Source: Marinibacterium sp. (GTDB taxonomy: Bacteria; Pseudomonadota; Alphaproteobacteria; Rhodobacterales; Rhodobacteraceae). Taken from it: a stretch of DNA of 38,656 nt. Positions 1 through 7,077 of this stretch are shown piece after piece. The stretch covers positions 1-38,656 of the forward strand of contig JAOXSC010000051.1 of assembly GCA_025800215.1 (NCBI GenBank), given 5' to 3'. The first letter of the stretch is position 1, and each line of letters begins with the position of its first letter. Under the pieces are notes generated by a model. It was not told the origin of the DNA and ran no database searches. It worked only from the letters and a program-made list of their open reading frames with translations. The position numbers were made by a program, and so were the translations under genes.

Positions 1-2
1 CT

Positions 3-398
3 CCACAGCATCGCATCCTGATCAGGTCACAGGTGGCAGAACGCATGTTCGGCACCCGTGAGGCCCTTGTCCCGGCCAAGAAACTCACGGGGTTTCCGGG
101 TATTGAGGTTGATGCAGGCACGCGAGAGGTCACGTACCACCACATTCTCTTATCAAACCATGAACTGATTTTCTCGAACGGGGCTTGGACGGAGAGCCTG
201 TTCACAGGCGCCCAATCCCTCCGCGCGCTCTCACCTGACGCAGTCGAGGAAATCCTTGCGCTGTTTCCCCAGATCGCTGCCCCCAACCAAACACCACCAC
301 CAGCCCGCCCCATTGCGCATCAGGGCAAGCGGCTGGCGACATTGTCCACGCGGCTGATCAAGAACAACAAGGTGCTCGTCGAAAAGACCAACGGTTGA
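3..398 (+). CDS. Hint-domain protein, C-terminal part (5' end outside window)
   Basis: The reading frame is open to the left edge. Before the GTG at 33 it reads PQHRILIRSQ, which carries the HR(I/M)L signature of Hint (hedgehog/intein-like) domains, so the GTG at 33 is an internal valine codon rather than the start. The rest (AERMFGTREALVPAKKL, then VTYHHILLSNHELIF, then ESLFTG) matches the C-terminal half of the Hint modules common at the end of large secreted or calcium-binding proteins in Rhodobacteraceae. The tail of about 40 residues is basic and proline-rich (PPPARPIAHQGKRLATLSTR), as is usual in these proteins. Known of the family: Hint domains can perform self-cleavage of the polypeptide. 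The catalytic N-terminal cysteine or serine lies upstream of the window, so activity cannot be judged. The next 660 bases have no intact gene. Confidence 0.8.
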   Translation, partial: PQHRILIRSQVAERMFGTREALVPAKKLTGFPGIEVDAGTREVTYHHILLSNHELIFSNGAWTESLFTGAQSLRALSPDAVEEILALFPQIAAPNQTPPPARPIAHQGKRLATLSTRLIKNNKVLVEKTNG

Positions 399-483
399 TC
401 CACGCCCCTGCTTCGTGGACTGGACCCGTCGTCTTTTTGTGCTGTTCACTTGATATCCTTTATTGCAGCAACGGCGACCGACT

Positions 484-692
484 GTGGCAACGAAACGGAC
501 GGGTGAATTGCAGGCTGATGCGGTGCGGAATGCGCTGACCAGCGGGCTGACACGCCAGCAAGTGGCATCAGCCGTGCCGTTGGCAATCGCATGACGCGCG
601 ACCTGGCAATCCGTGCCTTGAAGACTGCGGTCACGCTGCGACAGCCGCTAAGGGGCTGCATCCATCATGCGGAAATTGGAAGCCAAGGCGGG
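484..692 (+). pseudogene. Degenerate IS3-family transposase remnant (OrfA start fused to OrfB piece)
   Basis: From GTG 484 one frame reads VATKRTGELQADAVRNAL, then TSGLTRQQVAS, which resembles the N-terminal helix-turn-helix of IS3-type OrfA. That frame stops at 592-594. Overlapping it in a second frame, codons from about 570 to 692 read AVGNRMTRDLAIRALKTAV, then LRQPLRGCIHHAEIGSQGG. This resembles the integrase-core segment of OrfB, where the aspartate of the usual HHSDRGSQY motif is replaced (HHAEIGSQ). The intervening several hundred bases of a normal element are missing, so the two pieces were joined by an internal deletion. A possible left end with TGGACTGGACCCG lies near 418. No intact transposase and no right inverted repeat were found. 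It is a fossil that marks past mobile-element activity beside the tRNA fragment. Confidence 0.6.
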
Positions 693-784
693 TTCGGCAA
701 GAAGGCGGCAAAAACCGTTACCTGGGGCGGCACGAAATCTGGACAGTGAGGAAACCGCCTTCGAAGTGAATGAACATTTTGGGT

Positions 785-840
785 TTTCAAAATCCCCCGC
801 CTTTGCGGGCGTGCCGGTTCGAGTCCGGCCTTGGGTACCA
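785..840 (+). other. 3' half of a tRNA-Leu(CAA) gene, likely integration scar
   Basis: The segment starts in an anticodon loop (TTCAAAA, anticodon CAA) followed by TCCCC as the 3' anticodon strand. A long class-II variable arm follows, then a perfect T arm (GCCGG, TTCGAGT, CCGGC), the acceptor 3' strand CTTGGGT, discriminator A and encoded CCA ending at 840. Upstream there is no D arm and no 5' acceptor strand, and GGGTT before the loop does not pair with TCCCC. It is therefore not a working tRNA gene. A 3' half ending exactly at CCA and beginning at the anticodon loop is what tRNA-targeting integrases leave at the far end of an island. From 841 to 1057 nothing else was recognised. Confidence 0.6.
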
Positions 841-1057
841 ATTGTTCTTTTCCAATCAATCACAGGATGCTTGTTGATCGTGCGGCGCTCGTGCGTCAGA
901 GGCGCGATCTGGGTCGGCTATAGGCCAAGCTTCGCCGAAACGCGGCACGTTCGATCTGATTATTGATCGTGTAGACGTCTTCTGGATGCTTGACGTTGGG
1001 GAGCATTGGTTCCCCGTCCCATTTTTTGAAGCAATCTATACTTTTGGGAGCAACCCC

Positions 1058-2224
1058 ATGCCTGCCACTGCCAAGAATCCATTTGAAACCACTTGGAAGA
1101 AAGAAGAAGGCGTCTACGCCAAAACCCTTTCAGAGCAGATGACCTCTTATTTGCGGTCAGCCCCGATTCTGAAAAAGCTCGATGCCAAATTCAAGACCAG
1201 CAATGTCGCGGAGATGCTGGATTGGAACGCCAAGAACATCAGCGAAGCGACAAAGCTCTTGCGCAAGGAATGTGACGGCAAGCTGACCAAAGTCATGAAA
1301 GGGTATCCGGGGTGCACGGCCAATCCCAGGATATCCATGAAGAAGACCGGTAAAAAGTTTCTGCCAGCCGTGGCCGTGGATTTTGCCTACAAGCGTGTCG
1401 ATTGTGGTGGCCAGAAACATCAGTTGAAAGACAAGGAAACACTGCGCGACCTGTCGCTGAAGTATTATGGATCCCAGATCTACTGGGAAGTCATCCAAAG
1501 CTACAACGTCCGGCAACTGGTCTTCGGTCAGACCCTGGAAATTCCCAAGATGTCCGTGCCGGAAAACCATGCGGCGACAGGGGCAAAACCGAAAAGCGGC
1601 GGTACGGCCTATGCCGCGCGGATGTTGATGCCAGAGTACAAGGTGGATTTGGTCAATTACACCAAATCACAGCACTCGGCCATCTATCCGCCGGGCGTGC
1701 CCTTCATGATTCATCTGGACGTTCAGACAACGGGCATCCTCAACGTGGCCAAGAAAGGTGAATTGCCCGTCAGTTTCGATATCAAGACCTATAACGCGTC
1801 GCTGATCAAAACCTGCAACGGGATACAGTTTCAGTTTGATGGCAAAAGCTCCAAGGACAGTGACCTGTTGACCTTGACAATTTCGGGGGCAGGTGGGGCG
1901 TGGTCGTTCAAGATTGCCATGGTCGACGGGCATTCATTCAAGCTGAGCGCGCCGCCCAAAAAGGTGCGTTACGAGGAAAACGGCTATGTCTTTGTCGGGA
2001 CCGTTGGTCTGTCCATCGTGGGAAAAATCGTGCCCAAAGCGGATGGGTTGCGCATAGGCGCCGATGCCAAGCCGCCTTGGTATGTCTTGCCGTTTGCCTT
2101 CGCAGCTGGTGCAGCCTTGCTCTTTTTTACCGCCGGCAGTGCGCTCAACCCCGCCACAAACGGAGTTCTGATCAATACAGGCGGCCCGGGAACGGTTCCC
2201 TACAATCCCGGGGACGTGGCCTGA
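1058..2224 (+). CDS. LysM-like domain protein with C-terminal membrane segment, function unknown
   Basis: This is a 388-residue protein. The ATG at 1058 is chosen because GGGAG lies about 8 bases upstream; an in-frame start at 986 would add 24 residues with no good ribosome site. Residues about 118-165 (KHQLKDKETLRDLSLKYYG, then a segment ending GQTLEIPKM) fit a LysM fold, which in many families binds peptidoglycan or sits in phage-tail or injection-device hub proteins. The N-terminal 110 residues are lysine-rich and unrecognised. A hydrophobic stretch (WYVLPFAFAAGAALLFFTAGS) near residue 350 could span a membrane, leaving a short Gly/Pro-rich tail. There is no N-terminal signal peptide. The gene is visibly richer in A+T than its neighbours and sits beside an IS remnant and a tRNA scar, suggesting acquisition. 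It is monocistronic, ending at the terminator at 2308-2343. Confidence 0.7.
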   Translation: MPATAKNPFETTWKKEEGVYAKTLSEQMTSYLRSAPILKKLDAKFKTSNVAEMLDWNAKNISEATKLLRKECDGKLTKVMKGYPGCTANPRISMKKTGKKFLPAVAVDFAYKRVDCGGQKHQLKDKETLRDLSLKYYGSQIYWEVIQSYNVRQLVFGQTLEIPKMSVPENHAATGAKPKSGGTAYAARMLMPEYKVDLVNYTKSQHSAIYPPGVPFMIHLDVQTTGILNVAKKGELPVSFDIKTYNASLIKTCNGIQFQFDGKSSKDSDLLTLTISGAGGAWSFKIAMVDGHSFKLSAPPKKVRYEENGYVFVGTVGLSIVGKIVPKADGLRIGADAKPPWYVLPFAFAAGAALLFFTAGSALNPATNGVLINTGGPGTVPYNPGDVA

Positions 2225-2307
2225 CGGCGCGCATTTATCCCGCCCGGCTGTGTCTGTCTTGCCCCCCTATCGGGCCCGCAGCCGGACAATAGGCTGATCG
2301 CTGGCAA

Positions 2308-2343
2308 ACAAAGGCAAAGCTGGTCGCTTTGCCTTTGTCTTTT
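2308..2343 (+). terminator. Intrinsic terminator after the LysM-like gene
   Basis: A perfect 12-bp stem pairs ACAAAGGCAAAG at 2308-2319 with CTTTGCCTTTGT at 2327-2338. The loop has 7 bases, and CTTTT follows. It lies about 85 bases after the stop codon at 2224 and just before the convergent kbp-like gene, so it may insulate both. Confidence 0.8.
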
Positions 2344-2351
2344 GGGTCAGG

Positions 2352-2753
2352 TCAAGCTTGCGGGATGCGCAGTTTCTGACCGGGGAAAATCTGGTCGGGG
2401 TCTTTCAGCATCGGCTTGTTGGCCTCGAAAATCTCGTTGTAGCGGGATCCGTCGCCCAGGGCCTTTTCCGCGATTTTCCACAGGCTGTCGCCCTTTTCGA
2501 CCTCGTGGAACACCGGATCGTCGCCGTCCACGGCGTCGTCCACCGCGCCAACGCCGGCCAGGTTGCCCACGGCCATGATGACCTTTTCCTTGACCTCCTG
2601 GCTGACGGCCTTGCCCGCGACCTTGACCACGTCACCGGCGACCGAGATGTCCATGCCGTTGGTGTCCAGGCCCAGGTCTTCTATTTCCTTTTTCACCGCG
2701 TCCGCTTCGGGTGCGGGGTCTTCTTTCTTTTTCCAAAAATTAAACAAGCCCAT
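2352..2753 (-). CDS. kbp: BON-LysM protein, Kbp/YgaU family
   Basis: This is a 133-residue cytoplasmic protein that starts MGLFNFWKKKED, as E. coli YgaU (Kbp) starts MGLFNF. A BON domain spans about residues 20-75 (MDISVAGDVVKVAGKAVS, then KEKVIMAVGNLAGVGAVDD). A LysM domain spans about 81-131 (HEVEKGDSLWKIAEKALG, then FEANKPMLKDPDQIFPGQKL, RIP). Length and domain order match Kbp. In E. coli this protein binds potassium and helps cells cope with high external K+; that role is inferred here. There is no signal peptide, consistent with a cytoplasmic location despite the LysM domain. It is convergent with the LysM-like gene to the left and divergent from the exported protein to the right. Assignment to the family is firm, potassium binding less so. 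Confidence 0.9.
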   Translation of the reverse strand: MGLFNFWKKKEDPAPEADAVKKEIEDLGLDTNGMDISVAGDVVKVAGKAVSQEVKEKVIMAVGNLAGVGAVDDAVDGDDPVFHEVEKGDSLWKIAEKALGDGSRYNEIFEANKPMLKDPDQIFPGQKLRIPQA

Positions 2754-2965
2754 GTTACCGGCTCCTCTGTTTACTCACCGAGTCGTTATTCGACGGCACA
2801 TTTGTGCCCTGTCAGAGGGCATTGTGCCAGTCAGGAGTGACACGAACGGGCGTCAGCGCGCCCAAGCGGCTTGACCGCGGCCGTGATCCGCGCGAGATCA
2901 GGAATGGCCCGCGTGGATTTGCGTGGCGCATGATATTGAAAACCAAAGATATTGGAGGCAACACC

Positions 2966-3256
2966 ATGTTTCGAACCGGTTCCCTTGCAATGGCGGGTAT
3001 CGCGCTGTTGGTCCCTGCGTTTGTGTCGGCAGAGACCAAGACGTTTGAGCAGGACGCCAATTTTGCGGCCTGCCGGGCCAATTTGCAGGCGCTCTATATG
3101 GCGCATACCGGAAAACTGACGCGGTTCACCGTGAACACGGCAGAGCGGTTGGAGAGCACGTTTGTGTCCAAGGATGGCAGCACGGACATCACCGTGACCT
3201 GCATTGCCGCTGACGAAAAGATGATCACGCAGGAAACCCCCCGCGCGGCGGACTGA
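2966..3256 (+). CDS. Small exported protein of unknown function
   Basis: This is a 96-residue protein. The ATG at 2966 is preceded by a good ribosome site (TTGGAGG at 2953-2959) and gives a clear Sec signal peptide: MFRTG, then a hydrophobic core (LAMAGIALLVPAFV), with likely cleavage after SAE or VSA near residue 22. An in-frame extension to 2804 would bury this signal. The mature part of about 73 residues has two cysteines (in AACRANL and TCIAADE) that could form a disulphide in the periplasm. It reads like a small single-domain protein of roseobacters. No named family was recognised. The gene stands alone, convergent with rfbA. Confidence 0.7.
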   Translation: MFRTGSLAMAGIALLVPAFVSAETKTFEQDANFAACRANLQALYMAHTGKLTRFTVNTAERLESTFVSKDGSTDITVTCIAADEKMITQETPRAAD

Positions 3257-3257
3257 T

Positions 3258-3294
3258 CGACGCCTGTCCGTCAGGGCCGGGGGCCTAGGCGTCG
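3258..3294. terminator. Possible bidirectional terminator hairpin
   Basis: CGACGCCT at 3258-3265 pairs with AGGCGTCG at 3287-3294 (8 bp) around a GC-rich loop of 21 bases, between the converging stops of the exported-protein gene and rfbA. No T-run follows on either strand, so termination is only a guess from position. Confidence 0.35.
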
Positions 3295-4163
3295 CCCGCC
3301 ACGCGCATCAGGTACCGGCCATAATCGTTCTTGGCAAAGGCCTCGGCCCGCGCCAGCAACTGGTCACGGTTGATCCAGCCCTGTTCAAAGGCGATCTCTT
3401 CCAGGCAGCCGACCTGCTGGCCCTGCCGTTCGGTCAGGGTGCGAACGAAATTCCCGGCATCCAGCAGGCTGGCATGGGTGCCGGTGTCGAGCCAGGCATA
3501 CCCCCGCCCCATACGCTCCACCGACAGGGAGCCTTCGTCCAGGTACATCGACAGGAGCGACGTGATTTCCAGCTCTCCGCGGGCCGAGGGTTGTACTGCC
3601 TTGGCCCGTTCCGGGGCCGCGCCGTCCAGGAAATACAGTCCCGTGACCGCGTAGTTCGATGGCGGCACCTGGGGTTTCTCGATGATCTCGGTCGCGCGGC
3701 CTGCGCTGTCGAACCCCACGACCCCATAGCGTTCCGGGTCGGCCACCTGGTAGCCAAACACCGTCCCGCCAGTGTCGCGCGCGTCCGCGGCGTGCAGCAT
3801 GGTTGGCAGGCCGTGGCCGAAAAAGATGTTGTCGCCCAGAACCAGCACCGAGGGGCTGCCATCCAGGAAATCCTCGGCCAGCAGGTATGCCTGCGCCAGA
3901 CCGTCGGGGGAGGGCTGGACAATCCAGGTGAATTCCACGCCGAACTGGCTGCCATCGCCCAGCAGGCGTTGGAACTGGGTCTGATCCTCGGGTGTGGTGA
4001 TGACCGCGATTTCCCGGATGCCGGACAGCATCAGGACCGAAATCGGGTAGTAGATCATCGGTTTGTCATAGATCGGCAGAAGCTGTTTCGAGACGCCCAT
4101 GGTGATGGGATAGAGCCGCGTGCCCGAGCCACCGGCCAGAATGATGCCTTTGCGGTTGGTCAT
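3285..4163 (-). CDS. rfbA: Glucose-1-phosphate thymidylyltransferase
   Basis: This is a 292-residue protein of normal RmlA length. It makes dTDP-glucose from dTTP and glucose-1-phosphate, the first step of dTDP-L-rhamnose synthesis in the cytoplasm. The nucleotidyltransferase signature [11 protein letters not shown] lies at residues 11-21, followed by [17 protein letters not shown], the metal-binding LGDNIFFG, and [17 protein letters not shown] in the sugar-binding part. The start at 4163 gives [12 protein letters not shown]; the frame stays open further upstream only through overlap with rfbD. Its ATG overlaps the rfbD stop (ATGA), so the two genes are translationally coupled. It is the last gene of the rfbCBDA operon. 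Confidence 0.96.
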   Translation of the reverse strand: MTNRKGIILAGGSGTRLYPITMGVSKQLLPIYDKPMIYYPISVLMLSGIREIAVITTPEDQTQFQRLLGDGSQFGVEFTWIVQPSPDGLAQAYLLAEDFLDGSPSVLVLGDNIFFGHGLPTMLHAADARDTGGTVFGYQVADPERYGVVGFDSAGRATEIIEKPQVPPSNYAVTGLYFLDGAAPERAKAVQPSARGELEITSLLSMYLDEGSLSVERMGRGYAWLDTGTHASLLDAGNFVRTLTERQGQQVGCLEEIAFEQGWINRDQLLARAEAFAKNDYGRYLMRVAGDA

Positions 4164-5011
4164 GCGGATGTCTCCAATGTGGTCAGAATGTCGCCCACGG
4201 CCCCGCGCCAATCCGGGCGGGCAATGCCAAAGGTTGCTTCGGTCGCGCCGCAGTCCATGCGGGAATTGAGCGGGCGTGTGGCCGGGGTGGGGTAGTCGGC
4301 AGTGGGAATGGCGGTCACGGCGACGGTGCGACCGGCCTGGGCAAAGATGTCTTCGGCAAAGGTGTTCCATCCGACATCGGGTGCGCCGCTGAAATGGTAG
4401 GTGCCGGATTTTGTTGGGTCTTCGGCCAGTTGCGCGGCAATGGTCAGGCAGGCCTGCGCGATGGCGCGGGCCGGGGTCGGGCCGCCGATCTGGTCTGCCA
4501 CGACGCTCAGTGCATCGCGGGTTTCGCTCAGGCGCAGCATGGTTTTCAGGAAGTTGTTGCCATGGGCCGAAAACACCCAGGAGGTGCGCAGAATCGCATG
4601 CGGGCCACCGGCGGCGCGCACGCCCGCCTCTCCGGCCAGTTTGGACCGGCCATAGGCATTGGGCGGCGCGGTGGGATCATCCGGTGCCCAGGGGCGCGTC
4701 CCGTCGCCTGCAAAGACATAGTCGGTGGAGATGTGAACCAGCGGGATACCAAGATCAGCGCAGGCCAGGGCCATTTGCGCCGGCGCGTCGCCGTTAATGG
4801 TGGTGGCCAGCGGCTCTTCGTCCTCGGCCTTGTCCACGGCGGTATAGGCGGCGGCGTTGATCACCGCGTCGGGGCTGTGGCTGTGGATCGCGGCGGCGCA
4901 GGCCGCAGGGTCCGACAGGTCTGCCTGATCGCGGCCCAGAGCGGTCACATCCGCGAGGGATTGCAGTTCCGTGGCAACCTGACCAGAGCGGCCGAAAGCA
5001 AGTATATTCAT
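4160..5011 (-). CDS. rfbD: dTDP-4-dehydrorhamnose reductase
   Basis: This is a 283-residue protein. It performs the last step of dTDP-L-rhamnose synthesis, reducing dTDP-4-dehydro-L-rhamnose with NAD(P)H. The N-terminal Rossmann motif reads [21 protein letters not shown] and the SDR catalytic YGRSK (in [14 protein letters not shown]) follow, and the C-terminal region contains RPLNSRMDC, all as in RmlD. The start at 5011 ([10 protein letters not shown]) is chosen because GAGGGG lies upstream and because it puts the Rossmann fold at the N-terminus; an in-frame alternative at 5035 would add 8 residues. It lies 39 bases after rfbB and overlaps rfbA by 4 bases. Confidence 0.95.
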   Translation of the reverse strand: MNILAFGRSGQVATELQSLADVTALGRDQADLSDPAACAAAIHSHSPDAVINAAAYTAVDKAEDEEPLATTINGDAPAQMALACADLGIPLVHISTDYVFAGDGTRPWAPDDPTAPPNAYGRSKLAGEAGVRAAGGPHAILRTSWVFSAHGNNFLKTMLRLSETRDALSVVADQIGGPTPARAIAQACLTIAAQLAEDPTKSGTYHFSGAPDVGWNTFAEDIFAQAGRTVAVTAIPTADYPTPATRPLNSRMDCGATEATFGIARPDWRGAVGDILTTLETSA

Positions 5012-5050
5012 TTTATTCAACCCCTCGGCTGGCATTCTTGATGTGATACA

Positions 5051-6109
5051 TCAAGACGCCTCTTTGGCCGTTCCCAGCCGCTCGCCCACGCCCTGGCGGG
5101 ATTGGAGTGGCCGCCACCACGCCTCGTTGTCCAGATACCAGCGCACCGTGCGCTCCAGCCCTTCTTCGACCGTGACGGATGGCCGCCAGCCCAGCTCGGC
5201 CTGGATCCGGGCGGCGTCGATGGCATAGCGCGCGTCATGGCCCGGGCGGTCGGTGACAAAGGTGATCAGATCGGCATAACTGCCATCCGCGCGGGGCTGC
5301 ACCCTGTCCAGAATGGCGCAGATGGCCTGCACCAGTTCCAGGTTGGTGCGTTCATTGTCCCCGCCAATGTTGTAGCTGCGTCCGACCTGGCCTTTGTCCA
5401 CCGCCAGCAGCAGCGCGTCGGCGTGATCCTCGACAAACAGCCAGTCGCGGATGTTGGACCCGTCGCCATAGATCGGCAGGGCTTTGCCCGCCAGCGCGTT
5501 CAGGATCACCACGGGGATCAGTTTTTCCGGAAAGTGATACGGCCCGTAATTGTTGGAACAATTGGTCAGGATCACCGGCAGCCCATAGGTTTCGTGCCAG
5601 GCGCGCACCAGGTGGTCAGAGCTGGCCTTGGACGCGGAATAGGGGCTGCGCGGGTCATAGGGCGTGTCTTCGGTGAATTTGACCGATGGATCGGCGGGCA
5701 GGGACCCGAACACTTCGTCGGTCGAGATATGGTGGAACCGGAATGTTTCGGGCTGTCCTTGCGCTTGCCAATAGCTGCGCGCGGCTTCCAGCATGTTGAA
5801 GGTGCCGGTGATGTTGGTTTCGATGAAATCCGCGGGCCCGTCGATCGAGCGGTCCACATGGCTTTCAGCAGCCAGATGCATCACAACATCCGGTTTGTGC
5901 GCGGCAAAGATACGGTCCAGCGCGGCGCGGTCGCGGATGTCGGCCTGCTCGAACGCATAGAGCGGGCTGTCTGCGACCGGGGCCACGTTGTCCATGCAGG
6001 CGGCATAGGTCAGCGCATCCAGGTTGACCACGGCGTGCCCGCGTGTGACGGCCAGCCGCACAACGGCGGACCCGATGAAGCCCGCGCCACCGGTGACAAG
6101 GATCTTCAT
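5051..6109 (-). CDS. rfbB: dTDP-glucose 4,6-dehydratase
   Basis: This is a 352-residue protein of normal RmlB length. It converts dTDP-glucose to dTDP-4-dehydro-6-deoxyglucose using tightly bound NAD+. The NAD site GGAGFIGS is at residues 7-14. [15 protein letters not shown] and [11 protein letters not shown] (catalytic Asp/Glu) follow, then the YSASK catalytic motif in [16 protein letters not shown], and [17 protein letters not shown]. The start at 6109 is supported by GGGAGGG about 9 bases upstream, inside the end of rfbC. Only 4 bases separate it from the rfbC stop. The C-terminal tail ([15 protein letters not shown]) is of usual length. Confidence 0.96.
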   Translation of the reverse strand: MKILVTGGAGFIGSAVVRLAVTRGHAVVNLDALTYAACMDNVAPVADSPLYAFEQADIRDRAALDRIFAAHKPDVVMHLAAESHVDRSIDGPADFIETNITGTFNMLEAARSYWQAQGQPETFRFHHISTDEVFGSLPADPSVKFTEDTPYDPRSPYSASKASSDHLVRAWHETYGLPVILTNCSNNYGPYHFPEKLIPVVILNALAGKALPIYGDGSNIRDWLFVEDHADALLLAVDKGQVGRSYNIGGDNERTNLELVQAICAILDRVQPRADGSYADLITFVTDRPGHDARYAIDAARIQAELGWRPSVTVEEGLERTVRWYLDNEAWWRPLQSRQGVGERLGTAKEAS

Positions 6110-6113
6110 CGCG

Positions 6114-6674
6114 TCAGCCCTCCCATTTGAACGGGCTGTCGAGATCGGCCAGCAGCGGGGCCGCGGCGTCCTTGTCGCTGAGCACCGCGTCGTTGTCCTG
6201 CGGCCACGCAATGCCGACCTCCGGGTCGTTCCAGCGCACTGCGCCTTCGGTTTCGGGGGCGTAGAACTCCGAGCATTTGTAGACGATTTCGCTATCTGGC
6301 AGCAGGGTCATGAACCCGTGGGCAAACCCGACAGGGACCAGCAATTGCACGCCATTTTCTGCGCTCAGCACAAAGCCCTGCCATTGCCCATAGGTCGGGC
6401 TGCCTGTGCGGATGTCCACGACCACGTCGTAAATCGCCCCCCGGCCGCAGCGCACCAGCTTGTCCTGCGCATGGGGCGGGGCCTGGAAATGCAGCCCCCG
6501 CACGGTGCCGACCTGCGCCGACAAAGAATGGTTGTCCTGCACAAAATCCAGGGTGATGCCCAGATCTGCATAGGTCTTGCGGTTATAGGTCTCGGCGAAA
6601 AAACCGCGATGGTCTCCGAACCTGCGGGGGGTCAGCACCAGTACTCCAGCCAGGTTTGCGTGTTCCAGCTTCAT
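6114..6674 (-). CDS. rfbC: dTDP-4-dehydrorhamnose 3,5-epimerase
   Basis: This is a 186-residue cupin-fold epimerase. It converts dTDP-4-dehydro-6-deoxyglucose to dTDP-4-dehydrorhamnose. The family signatures are present: [42 protein letters not shown] with the catalytic His, [16 protein letters not shown], and [12 protein letters not shown]. The start at 6674 ([10 protein letters not shown]) has GAGGG upstream; an in-frame start at 6737 would add an atypical 21-residue leader. It is first in the rfbCBDA operon, so the promoter should lie within 6675-6842. No convincing -35/-10 pair could be picked there. Confidence 0.95.
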   Translation of the reverse strand: MKLEHANLAGVLVLTPRRFGDHRGFFAETYNRKTYADLGITLDFVQDNHSLSAQVGTVRGLHFQAPPHAQDKLVRCGRGAIYDVVVDIRTGSPTYGQWQGFVLSAENGVQLLVPVGFAHGFMTLLPDSEIVYKCSEFYAPETEGAVRWNDPEVGIAWPQDNDAVLSDKDAAAPLLADLDSPFKWEG

Positions 6675-6842
6675 TCGTAATTCCCTCGGGGCTGTCGGGA
6701 TCACCGACAGGTGAACGTTTGATGCGATGCAATACACGCAGGCCCGGTTCCAGAATAGGGGACCAACGTGGCGATGGTGTGATTTTGCCGCAAGGGTGTC
6801 AGACCTGCACCGCTGTGGTGGCGGGCAGCCATGCGCCAGAGC

Positions 6843-6986
6843 CTAGCGCCAGAATGCCAGCCAATCCACCAGGTCATACATCTTGCGGGCCAGAAACAGC
6901 AGGTGCTCGGTCCCGTAGAGCAGAATGTCCACGCCGATGGCCAGCAGCACAAGCCCCCCCAACCATATGGCAATCCGATCTGTCAT
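6843..6986 (-). CDS. Small single-span membrane protein (47 residues)
   Basis: This short gene reads MTDRIAIWLGGLVLLAIGVD, then ILLYGTEHLLFLARKMYDLVD, then WLAFWR and a TAG stop at 6843-6845. AAAGGG lies about 8 bases before the ATG at 6984-6986. The protein has one clear membrane span (about residues 5-24), a second more amphipathic hydrophobic segment, and a WxAFWR end. Small proteins of this pattern occur in other roseobacters as far as I recall, which supports a real gene. It lies between gap and rfbC on the same strand. The terminator at 7024-7052 separates it from gap. Function unknown. Confidence 0.6.
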   Translation of the reverse strand: MTDRIAIWLGGLVLLAIGVDILLYGTEHLLFLARKMYDLVDWLAFWR

Positions 6987-7023
6987 TCCGGCCCTTTCGC
7001 CTGACCGCGCCTGTCAGGGACGC

Positions 7024-7052
7024 AAAAGCCCGGCCAGATTGCCTGACCGGGC
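7024..7052 (-). terminator. Intrinsic terminator of gap
   Basis: Reading the minus strand, GCCCGGTCAG pairs with CTGGCCGGGC (one G-U) around a 5-base loop and is followed by TTTT. It begins about 25 bases after the gap stop codon and closes the gap transcript before the 47-residue gene. Confidence 0.75.
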
Positions 7053-7077
7053 CCGAATGCGCAAGATTGCCGGGAGC

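Noticed and set aside
648..863. Minus-strand frames across the tRNA fragment
   Set aside because: Their GTQGRTRTGTP and KAGLEPARP peptides are the usual antisense translation of a tRNA 3' end and appear as false proteins in many genomes.
667..966. Plus-strand frame of 99 codons over the IS and tRNA remnants
   Set aside because: It crosses a tRNA fragment and a transposase fossil in another frame and has no protein-like conservation pattern.
4164..4370. Upstream extension of rfbA by 69 codons
   Set aside because: It lies wholly inside rfbD, is Arg/His-rich and unrelated to RmlA. The ATGA-coupled start fits the family exactly.
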